Origin: Tessaracoccus defluvii
GTDB taxonomy: Bacteria; Actinomycetota; Actinomycetes; Propionibacteriales; Propionibacteriaceae
Length of the DNA stretch: 64,000 nt
Direction of reading: 5' to 3'
Assembly: GCF_014489575.1 (NCBI RefSeq)
Contig: NZ_CP060789.1
Span: forward strand, 1,674,001-1,738,000
The position numbers were made by a program, and so were the translations under genes. Below, piece by piece: positions 57,696 through 64,000 of the stretch. Each line of letters starts with the position of its first letter. Within the stretch, counting starts at the first letter, position 1. The notes beneath the pieces are model-generated. The model had not been told where the DNA came from and made no database searches. It saw only the letters and a program-made list of their open reading frames with translations.

Positions 57696-58631
57696 TCAGG
57701 GAACCAGGTGCCCGGCCGCCCGGTACAGCTCGTACCACTGCGGGCGCGTCAGCGGGACGTCAGCGCCCAGCGCCGCCGCCCGGACGCGGTCCGGCGACGT
57801 GGTGCCCAGCACGACCTGCATGTCAGCTGGGTGCCGCACGATCCATGCCGTCGCGATGGCCTCGGCCGGGACGCCGTACTCGGCCGCCAGCCTGTCGATC
57901 ACCGCGTTGAGCTCCGGGTAGTCCGGGTTGCCCAGGAAGACGCCGTTGAAGAACGCGGCCTGGAAGGGAGACCACGCCTGGATGGTGATGTCGTGCAGGC
58001 GGCAGTAGTCGAGGATGCCGAGGTCCCGGCTGATCGACTGCGCCTCCCCCGTCATGTTCATCGCGACGCCCTGCGCCACGATCGGCGCGTGCGTGATGGA
58101 CAGCTGCAGCTGGTTGGCGACCAGGGGCTGGCGGACGTAACGCTTCAGCAGCTCGATCTGCAGGGGCGTGTGGTTCGACACACCGAAGGCGCGGACCTTC
58201 CCGGCAGCCTCGAGCTCGTCGAACGCCCGGGCAACCTCCTCGGGCTCCACGAGCGCGTCGGGGCGGTGCAGCAGGAGGATGTCGATGTAGTCGGTGCGCA
58301 GCGCCCTGAGCGATCCCTCGACGGCCCTGATGATGTGTGCGTGGGAGAAGTCGAAGTAGGGCCCGTCCTTGACGATGCCCGCCTTCGTCTGCAGCGTGAT
58401 CTCGCTCCGCTGGGCGGGCGTGAGCTGCAGCGCCTCCGCGAACCGCGCCTCGCAGCCGTGCGCGGCGCCGGCACCGTAGATGTCGGCGTGGTCGAAGAAG
58501 TCGATGCCGGACTCGAGCGATGCGTCGAACAGGGCGCGCACCTCGGCGTCCGACTTCTCCTGGATCCGCATGACGCCGGTGACGATGGCGGGGGCCTCGA
58601 TGCCTGCGCCCTTGATGGTGATGCTCTTCAC
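57696..58631 (-). CDS. aldo/keto reductase (YdhF-like)
   Basis: This 311-residue (alpha/beta)8 oxidoreductase uses NADPH. The catalytic tetrad is visible: DHADIYGAGAAHG (Asp, Tyr), LQTKAGI (Lys) and DILLLHRPDALV (His). The C-terminal IATAWIVRHPADMQVVLGTT carries the cofactor-binding region. It resembles E. coli YdhF-type enzymes; the substrate is unknown. It is preceded by a promoter gap (58632-58815) with no gene. Confidence 0.9.
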   Translation of the reverse strand: MKSITIKGAGIEAPAIVTGVMRIQEKSDAEVRALFDASLESGIDFFDHADIYGAGAAHGCEARFAEALQLTPAQRSEITLQTKAGIVKDGPYFDFSHAHIIRAVEGSLRALRTDYIDILLLHRPDALVEPEEVARAFDELEAAGKVRAFGVSNHTPLQIELLKRYVRQPLVANQLQLSITHAPIVAQGVAMNMTGEAQSISRDLGILDYCRLHDITIQAWSPFQAAFFNGVFLGNPDYPELNAVIDRLAAEYGVPAEAIATAWIVRHPADMQVVLGTTSPDRVRAAALGADVPLTRPQWYELYRAAGHLVP

Positions 58632-58815
58632 TGGGTTCCTTCCCTGGTCAGACTGGCGCCGCGATCCTCAACAGCTCATCTGGGGCACCGGCGCCGCTGC
58701 ACCCAACCCTAGTGCGCCAGCCCGGGGCCTACCGGCTCCCAGGATGTGGGGCCTGCCCCTGATCGCTCGCCACCGCGCTTCCTGGCTCCCCCACCGACGC
58801 AGTGGAGATGGACGC

Positions 58816-59711
58816 TCAGGTCGGGAGCCCGGTGCCCCTCGGCGGGTAGGACGCCTGGGCGCCCTCGAACTGGACGGTGTAGGCCGCGAAGCGGGCAGCG
58901 TACGCCGAGGCGGCCTCGAGCGATTCACCCTCGGCGAGCCGGGCGGCCAGCGCCCCGCAGAACGCGTCCCCTGCGCCCACGGTGTCGACGGCCCTCACCC
59001 GCGGCGACGCGACGGTGACCACCTCGTCGCCGTGCGCGATGAGCGCGCCCGCCGCGCCCAACGTCATCACCACGGACGAGACGCCGGATTCCCGGAGGCC
59101 GCGCACGACGGCCTCGGGGTCGGTGAGTTCCCGGCCCCCCAGCTGGGCCAGCGCGGCGGTCCCCTCATGCTCGTTGACGACGAGCGGATCCGCCGCCAGC
59201 AGCAGCTCGGGGCCACGTCGATCACCGGTGCGAGGTTCACGACGAGCCGCCCCCGGACGAGGCGCGATGCCTCCAGGTTGCTCGCCGCACTGATCTCCCC
59301 CTGCAGCACGACGACGTCGGCGCCCGCGATGACATCGGCCCAGTCGTCCACCATGGCGGGGCTCACCTCGGCGTTGGCCCCCGGGACGACGACGACGGAG
59401 TTCTCCCCCTCGGCGTCGACGCTGACGACGGCGAGCCCCGTCGGCCCCGGAACGCGTCGCACATGGCTGACGTCGACTCCCGCAGCCTCCAGCAGCGAGG
59501 TCGCGACCGAGGATGAGGCGTCGTCGCCGATGGCGCCGCACATGGTCGTCTCGGCTCCGGCCAGGGCCGCCGCGCACGCCTGGTTGGCGCCCTTACCTCC
59601 CGGCGAGAAGGTGCCGCCCGAGGCGAGCAGCGTCTCCCCGGGCGTGATGTGCCGCTGCAGCAGCAGGTGGAGGTCGACATTCAGCGACCCCACGACAACG
59701 ACACGTGACAC
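58816..59711 (-). CDS. rbsK: ribokinase-like PfkB sugar kinase, one frameshift
   Basis: PfkB kinase, most like ribokinase, phosphorylates a pentose. The N-terminus RVVVVGSLNVDLHLLLQRHI, GGTFSPGGKGANQACAAALA and the C-terminal DTVGAGDAFCGALAARLAEG are clear. The frame break is near 59213; GTGGCCCCGAGC needs one C to read VAPELLLAADPLVVNEHEG. Restored length is 298 residues. GTG at 59711 follows AGGAGGAGAC. It ends the row of minus-strand genes running from DUF3618 through groES-like. Confidence 0.88.
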
Positions 59712-59719
59712 GTCTCCTC

Positions 59720-60043
59720 CTAGAGATATAGTCCGGTTCCGCCGTCGGCTACCTCGTCGGAGGCGACGGCATGGATGTCTCGTTCCCGAAGGAGAACATA
59801 GGTCTTCGCCTGGACCTCCACCTCGGCCCTGTCCTCCGGGTCGAACAGGACCCGGTCGCCCATCTCGACGGCGCGGACGTTCGGCCCGATGGCTACCACC
59901 TTGGCCCACGTCAGCCGTCGGCCCATCTGGACAGTGGCGGGGATCAGGATCCCGCCGCCACTGCGGCGCTCATTCGCGCCTCCGTCGACATCGACGAGCA
60001 CGCGGTCGTGCAGCATGCGGATGGCCAGCGCGGTGTCCGTCAC
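59720..60043 (-). CDS. GroES-family co-chaperonin-like protein
   Basis: The 107-residue protein has the GroES beta-barrel pattern: IRMLHDRVLVDVDG, RSGGGILIPATVQMGRR, WAKVVAIGPNVRAVEMGDRV and TYVLLRERDIHAVASD. There is no groEL nearby, so it is probably a paralogue. GTG at 60043 overlaps the DUF3618 stop by 4 bases, and the ribokinase gene starts 8 bases downstream, giving a three-gene operon. Its client is unknown. Confidence 0.8.
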   Translation of the reverse strand: MTDTALAIRMLHDRVLVDVDGGANERRSGGGILIPATVQMGRRLTWAKVVAIGPNVRAVEMGDRVLFDPEDRAEVEVQAKTYVLLRERDIHAVASDEVADGGTGLYL

Positions 60044-60362
60044 TTCTCGATCGCCTTGCGGGCCGCGGACGCCAGGCTGCGCCTCGTCGCGACCTGGTTC
60101 AGGGTCACCGCGAAGACGATCACTCCGACGACGGCGCCGCCGACCAGCAGAAGCTTGTCCAGCTTCCATCCCCGCGCTCGTCGCGCAACGAGGCCGTGGC
60201 CGTGTCGAACTCGGTCTTCGCGAACGTCTTGACCTGCTCGATGCCCTCCTTGGCGATGTTCTGCGGACGGATCGCCTCCTTGCCGTCACCGATGGCGCCG
60301 GTCATCTTCGCCCTGCTCTTCGCCAGGTCGGCGCGCATCTCTTCCACGGAACGCTCAGCCAT
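60040..60362 (-). CDS. DUF3618 membrane protein, one frameshift
   Basis: The start AERSVEEMRADLAKSRAKMT is typical of DUF3618 proteins, which have an amphipathic N-terminus and one C-terminal helix. After one restored G near 60172 (CGCGGGGATGG) the frame continues WKLDKLLLVGGAVVGVIVFA to a basic tail and stop at 60040, giving 107 residues. The gene is divergent from bcp, an arrangement also seen in mycobacteria (Rv2520c-bcp). AAGGAGTGAC precedes the ATG. Confidence 0.82.
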
Positions 60363-60462
60363 GCGGTCACTCCTTCGGTCAGACCCCAGCCTATTGACAG
60401 CCGTCGTTTCATGCTAGGCGACCGGGGTAAACGCGTCGTGGCGGCCCGTTACACTCTGCCGC

Positions 60463-60942
60463 ATGAGTGCACGCCTGACCACCGGTACGACCGCCCCCGC
60501 CTTCACGCTGCCCGATCAGGACGGCAAGGCCGTCTCCCTGGCGGACTTCGCGGGTCGCACCGTCATCCTGTACTTCTACCCCGCCGCCATGACGCCCGGC
60601 TGCACGACCCAGGCCGTCGACTTCCAGGCCTCGCTGCCTGCGTTCGCCGACGCCTCGTACGAGGTCCTCGGCTGCTCGCCCGACACCGTCGAACAGTTGG
60701 CGAAGTTCCGCGACCACTCCGACCTCGGCTTCACGCTGCTGGCCGACCCCGGCAAGGAGGTCCTCAAGGCCTACGGCGCCTACGGGCTCCGCAAGATCTA
60801 CGGCCAGGAGATCGAGGGGGTCCTGCGGTCCACGTTCGTGATCGACGTCAACGACGCGGGCGTCGGCACCGTGCGGGTCGCGCAGTACAACGTCAAGGCG
60901 ACGGGCCACGTGGCGAAGCTCCGCCGCGAGCTCGGTGTCTGA
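60463..60942 (+). CDS. bcp: thiol peroxidase/peroxiredoxin Bcp
   Basis: The 159-residue thioredoxin-fold peroxiredoxin reduces hydroperoxides. The catalytic Cys is C47 in FYPAAMTPGCTTQAVDF. The usual resolving Cys five residues later is replaced by Val; the only other Cys is C71 in LGCSPDT. A proximal TACACT at 60450-60455 may be a -10 box. It is divergent from DUF3618 and overlaps the next gene by 8 bases. Confidence 0.92.
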   Translation: MSARLTTGTTAPAFTLPDQDGKAVSLADFAGRTVILYFYPAAMTPGCTTQAVDFQASLPAFADASYEVLGCSPDTVEQLAKFRDHSDLGFTLLADPGKEVLKAYGAYGLRKIYGQEIEGVLRSTFVIDVNDAGVGTVRVAQYNVKATGHVAKLRRELGV

Positions 60943-61606
60943 CCGGTTCCTCACCATCAACGCCGCCCCCGGCGAGGGGGCGGATGTCGAGCTGGAGATC
61001 AGGCGGTCCCGCTTCCTGACCCGCATCCGTCGCGTCACCACCGAGGATGAGGCCCGCTCGGTGATCGACGAGCGCCGCGCGACCCTGTTCGACGCGCGCC
61101 ACCATTGCTCGGCGTTCATCCTCGGACCCGACGCCCGTACCGCCCGCTCCTCCGACGACGGCGAACCCGCCGGCACAGCCGGGATCCCGATGTTCACGGC
61201 GCTGCAGCGCAACGGCCTGACCGACGTCGTCGCCGTCGTCACCCGCTACTTCGGCGGGGTCAAGCTGGGCGCCGGGGGCCTCGTGCGCGCCTACACCGAC
61301 GCCGTCGCGCAGGCGATGGACGCGGCCGGGACCCGCGAGGTCCGCCTCAGCCGCATCCTGCAGGTGGACGTGGACTTCGCCTCCGCCGGCGCCCTGGAGG
61401 ACCAGCTCCGCGGCCTGGTTCTGCCGTCGGGCGCGCGGGTGGTAGTCGACGGGGTGGACTGGAGCGACCGGGCGCACATCCGCGTGGCGATCCCGACCGA
61501 CTCGGTGGCGGAGTTCGACGTCGCGCTCGCCACCCTGTCCGCCGGGGCGGTCGTCGCCGAGCCGGTCGCAGAGCGGTGGACCGACTATGTATCGGGGATG
61601 GTGTAA
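60935..61606 (+). CDS. yigZ: IMPACT/YigZ family protein
   Basis: The 223-residue protein has the UPF0029 N-terminal domain with SRFLTRIRRV, ARHHCSAFILG, DDGEPAGTAGIPMF and VTRYFGGVKLGAGGLVRAY, then a DUF1949 C-terminal domain. Family members are thought to modulate translation or stress kinases in eukaryotes; the bacterial role is unclear. GTG at 60935 overlaps the bcp stop. It ends 77 bases before the tRNA-Leu gene, which points the other way. Confidence 0.92.
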   Translation: MSDRFLTINAAPGEGADVELEIRRSRFLTRIRRVTTEDEARSVIDERRATLFDARHHCSAFILGPDARTARSSDDGEPAGTAGIPMFTALQRNGLTDVVAVVTRYFGGVKLGAGGLVRAYTDAVAQAMDAAGTREVRLSRILQVDVDFASAGALEDQLRGLVLPSGARVVVDGVDWSDRAHIRVAIPTDSVAEFDVALATLSAGAVVAEPVAERWTDYVSGMV

Positions 61607-61683
61607 CGCCGCTGGGCCGCTCCGAGCGGAGTCACCCCCGGAGCGGTGACGCGTGAAACAACCGCTGACCAGGTCTTCTTGTT

Positions 61684-61765
61684 GTACCGAAGAAGGGACT
61701 CGAACCCTCACGCCCGCAGGCACAGGAACCTAAATCCTGCGTGTCTACCAATTCCACCACTTCGG
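61684..61765 (-). tRNA. tRNA-Leu (anticodon TAG)
   Basis: The reverse strand reads as an 82-nt class II tRNA: acceptor GCCGAAG/CTTCGGT, anticodon arm CAGGA-TTTAGGT-TCCTG (TAG, reads CUA), a variable arm (TGCCTGCGGGCGT region) and T-loop TTCGAGT. CCA is not encoded. Confidence 0.93.
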
Positions 61766-61788
61766 CTCGCCCCGGCCCCGGGGCCGCC

Positions 61789-62355
61789 TCATTCTAGGAC
61801 ACGTGCGCCGCTGGGACCCAGCGGGAACCGGGCGCGGACCTCGTAGCGCCGCCCGGGAACGACAGTCTCCACGAGGCACACCTCCTCCACCCGCCAGACC
61901 CACGCCGGGAACGAGTCGAGCACCTCCAGCCAGCGCACCGCCGACAGCCCGCGGTGGCGTGCGAGCGTCAGATGGCCGACGAAGCGCCCGCCCTCCACTG
62001 CGACCCCCGCCCGGTTCGCAGCCGCCCGCGACCTGGCCGACAGGGCCGCCAGTTCCTGCGCGCCCTCAGTGACGGCGAGCGCCAACACCTTGGTCCGGTC
62101 GGCATGCGGGAAGGCAAGCCCTCCGGAGACCCCCACCTCGAACGACTCAACCCCGCGCGCCGCGGCCTTCAAGTTCCCTTCGAGCCCTTCCCGGGCGGAG
62201 TCGGGAACGTTGGCCATGAAGGCCGTGGTCAGATGCCACGCATCGGGTGGGACCCAGCGCAGGCCCGACTCACCGTCCCGTCGAGACTCGAGGAGCTCAT
62301 CCAACTCGCGGACCACTCGTTCACCCGGCAGCACCGCCACGAACATTCTCGCCAT
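61789..62355 (-). CDS. thpR: RNA 2',3'-cyclic phosphodiesterase (ThpR)
   Basis: This 188-residue 2H phosphoesterase opens 2',3'-cyclic phosphates in RNA; some homologues show 2'-5' ligase activity in vitro. The two motifs are WHLTTAFMANVP near residue 40 and GHLTLARHRG near 130. The start MARMFVAVLPGERVVREL is typical. It is divergent from the solute-binding protein gene and ends 24 bases from tRNA-Leu on the same strand. Confidence 0.92.
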   Translation of the reverse strand: MARMFVAVLPGERVVRELDELLESRRDGESGLRWVPPDAWHLTTAFMANVPDSAREGLEGNLKAAARGVESFEVGVSGGLAFPHADRTKVLALAVTEGAQELAALSARSRAAANRAGVAVEGGRFVGHLTLARHRGLSAVRWLEVLDSFPAWVWRVEEVCLVETVVPGRRYEVRARFPLGPSGARVLE

Positions 62356-62431
62356 ATCCGGAGGCTACCGTCCGGCGCGGGACTCGCCCACAACAAGGGA
62401 AAGGTCTCGGAAACATAACAATCCGCGACTT

Positions 62432-62505
62432 CATGAGAGCGCTCTCTTGACATGGCATGAAATGCGATCTAGGTTTCACTGCATACCTCGTGAGAGCGCT
62501 CTCTC
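62432..62505 (+). promoter_or_regulatory. promoter with twin LacI-type operators for the ABC sugar transporter
   Basis: GAGAGCGCTCTC occurs at 62435-62446 and again at 62492-62503 (57 bp centre to centre). Between them are a -35 TTGACA (62447-62452), 17 bases and a -10 TAGGTT (62470-62475). The palindrome has the central CG and symmetry of LacI/CcpA-family operators. A sugar-specific LacI repressor, not encoded in this window, probably bridges the pair. Confidence 0.85.
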
Positions 62506-62532
62506 GCGGGCAAGCCACACAAAGGAGTGACA

Positions 62533-63894
62533 GTGATTCCCATCCGACGCAGTGTGTACGGCGGCATCGCCGCCGTCGCCTCCCTCGCCCTGCTTGCGGG
62601 TTGCTCGACCACCGGAACGCCGGGGTCGTCCTCGACCCCGACCACCGGTGGCAGCAGCAGCTCGTCCGCCCCGGCGCCGGCCGAGACCGTCGAGCTGACG
62701 GTCACCACGTTCGGCACCATGGGCCTCGACGGTCTCTACGCGCAGTACGAGGCCGACAACCCGGGCATCAAGATCAAGGCCACCAACATCGACACGGGCG
62801 GTAACGCCCTGGTCGATTGGCAGACCAAGCAGGCAGCCGGCGCGGGCCTCCCCGATGTCCAGGCCGTCGAGGAAGGCTGGCTCGGCAAGGTCATGAGCGT
62901 GTCCGACACGTTCACCGATCTCCGCGATCACGGCGCCGACGACATCGCGGACCGCTGGGTCGATTGGAAGGTCGGTCAGGCCACCGACGCGAACGGCCGC
63001 ATCATCGGCTACGGCACCGACATCGGCCCGCAGGGCATCTGCTTCAACGGCAAGCTGCTCGAGGCCGCCGGCATGCCCGGCGATCGTGAGGGCTTCGCCG
63101 ATCTCCTCGGCGGCGACAACGCCTCGTGGGAGAAGTTCTTCGAGGTCGGCAAGCAGTACAAGGCCAAGACCGGCAAGGCGTGGTACGACCAGTCCGGCTT
63201 CGTCTGGAACTCGATGGTCAACCAGTTCGACGAGGGCTACTACAAGAAGGACGGCAGCCTCAACGTCAAGGACAACCAGGCCCTCAAGGACAAGTGGATG
63301 CTGCTCGCCGACGGCGCGGTGTCCGGCCTGTCCTCCAACCAGACCCAGTGGGATTGGGGCGGCGGCAAGGCGTTCGTTGACGGCTCCTTCGCCACCTTCG
63401 TCTGCCCCGGCTGGATGCTCGGCGTGGTCAAGGGCCAGGTCGAGGCAGGCGGCGGGGATGCAGCCACGGGCTGGGACTTCGCCGATGTCTACCCGGGTGG
63501 CGCTGCGAACTGGGGCGGCTCCTTCCTGACGGTCCCCACCTCCTCTGAGCACCCGGCCGAGGCCGCCGCCCTGGCCACCTGGCTCACCGACAAGCAGCAG
63601 CAGGTCGCCTCCTTCCAGGCCGCCGGAGCCTTCCCCAGCGTCATCGAGGCACAGTCCGATCCCGGCGTCACCGGCCCGAGCGATCTGACCCAGTTCTTCA
63701 ACGACGCGCCGCTCGGCGAGATCCTGGCCAAGCGCGCCGACGGCGTCGTGGCCCAGTTCAAGGGTCCGGACGACTCGGTCATCCAGGAGCAGGTCTTCGG
63801 CCCCTCCGTCCAGCTGCTCGATTCGGGCAAGGCTGACGGCGCGGCGGCGTGGGACAACGCGATGAAGCTGCTCGACACGGTGGTCGCCAGCTGA
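62533..63894 (+). CDS. extracellular solute-binding lipoprotein of a sugar ABC transporter
   Basis: The 453-residue type 1 binding protein has a lipoprotein signal (IPIRRSVYGGIAAVASLALL then AGC) with the lipidated Cys at position 24, a Ser/Thr/Pro linker and a mature domain starting VELTVTTFGTMGLDGLYAQY. GTG at 62533 is favoured over the GTG at 62527 by spacing to AAGGAG. Sugar type is not predicted. It is controlled by the twin operators upstream, and permease genes should follow beyond the window. Confidence 0.9.
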   Translation: MIPIRRSVYGGIAAVASLALLAGCSTTGTPGSSSTPTTGGSSSSSAPAPAETVELTVTTFGTMGLDGLYAQYEADNPGIKIKATNIDTGGNALVDWQTKQAAGAGLPDVQAVEEGWLGKVMSVSDTFTDLRDHGADDIADRWVDWKVGQATDANGRIIGYGTDIGPQGICFNGKLLEAAGMPGDREGFADLLGGDNASWEKFFEVGKQYKAKTGKAWYDQSGFVWNSMVNQFDEGYYKKDGSLNVKDNQALKDKWMLLADGAVSGLSSNQTQWDWGGGKAFVDGSFATFVCPGWMLGVVKGQVEAGGGDAATGWDFADVYPGGAANWGGSFLTVPTSSEHPAEAAALATWLTDKQQQVASFQAAGAFPSVIEAQSDPGVTGPSDLTQFFNDAPLGEILAKRADGVVAQFKGPDDSVIQEQVFGPSVQLLDSGKADGAAAWDNAMKLLDTVVAS

Positions 63895-63918
63895 CCTGAC
63901 GACCCGTCACTCCTCCAA

Positions 63919-63954
63919 CCGGCGGGCCCTTGTGGCGACACGGGGGCCCGCCGG
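63919..63954 (+). terminator. GC-rich hairpin after the binding-protein gene
   Basis: CCGGCGGGCCC (63919-63929) pairs perfectly with GGGCCCGCCGG (63944-63954) around a 14-base loop. It lacks a T tract. Such hairpins between binding protein and permease genes often stabilise the upstream mRNA or attenuate readthrough. Confidence 0.6.
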
Positions 63955-63990
63955 TCCCATCCCCGGCAACCATCGACGAAAGCCTGGTCA

Positions 63991-64000
63991 ATGTTCGAGC
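63991..64000 (+). CDS. possible start of the next ABC-transporter gene (window edge)
   Basis: An ATG at 63991 opens three codons (Met-Phe-Glu) before the window ends, with only a weak GAAAG upstream. A permease gene would be expected here. The call depends on context alone. Confidence 0.25.

Overview
The window is GC-rich actinobacterial DNA. The gene content (oligoribonuclease next to tRNA-His, DUF3618 beside bcp, an ECF sigma factor, a split CrtYc/CrtYd lycopene cyclase, paired dynamin-like GTPases, GTG/TTG starts with strong AGGAGG sites) points to a high-GC actinomycete. Propionibacteriaceae (a Tessaracoccus-like genus) is my best guess, but that is an inference. About two thirds of the window is ordinary chromosome. 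The stretch from about 20.8 to 38.4 kb is an accessory island that looks lower in GC by eye around 31.7-37.7 kb and is full of broken mobile elements.

Layout. 1-20.0 kb: tail of a glycoside hydrolase, a Nei/Fpg glycosylase, an EEP-family membrane protein, a two-hotdog thioesterase, an acyl-CoA ligase divergent from a MarR regulator, an FAD/Fe-S oxidoreductase, an ECF sigma factor with a membrane partner, EttA, a PrsW protease plus two dynamin-like GTPases, a 2H phosphoesterase, a DUF2252 protein and tRNA-Arg. 20.0-20.9 kb: orn, tRNA-His and a long terminator. 20.9-38.4 kb: the island. It holds an excisionase-like HTH protein and a SNF2/DUF3883 helicase of the anti-phage type, whose next gene is cut after about a dozen codons by a truncated IS110. 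An IS256, remnants of two other IS elements, and a ferric-reductase-like gene with a 31-residue membrane peptide follow. Then comes a reductase gene split by an IS630 that itself carries a 427-bp MITE-like insert. The last part is a compact operon of an unknown protein, an XRE/ImmA-IrrE protein, a DUF2188 protein and a 1036-residue helicase with a nuclease-like C-terminus.

38.4-46.2 kb: metal P-type ATPase, leuS, an aminoglycoside-phosphotransferase-fold kinase, an APC permease and a DUF488 protein. 46.3-54.9 kb: a probable light-regulated carotenoid locus. A CarH/LitR-type B12 regulator with all expected photoreceptor residues (W130, E140, H141, H177) is translationally coupled to a cytochrome P450. 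It diverges from tspO-crtE-crtI-crtB-crtYc-crtYd-crtU, a gene set expected to make the aromatic carotenoid isorenieratene. 54.9-64 kb: an intact reductase paralogue, a DUF1801-like protein, an IS with a DDE integrase, tRNA-Lys, an aldo/keto reductase, ribokinase, a GroES-like protein, DUF3618, bcp, an IMPACT-family protein, tRNA-Leu, thpR, and a LacI-type double operator ahead of a sugar ABC transporter binding protein.

Quality note: at least twelve breaks in reading frame across unrelated genes (including housekeeping ones such as ettA) are all explained by exactly one missing base, most of them in or beside short G/C runs. I treat these as probable base-calling undercalls rather than real pseudogenes and give full-length coordinates for those genes.
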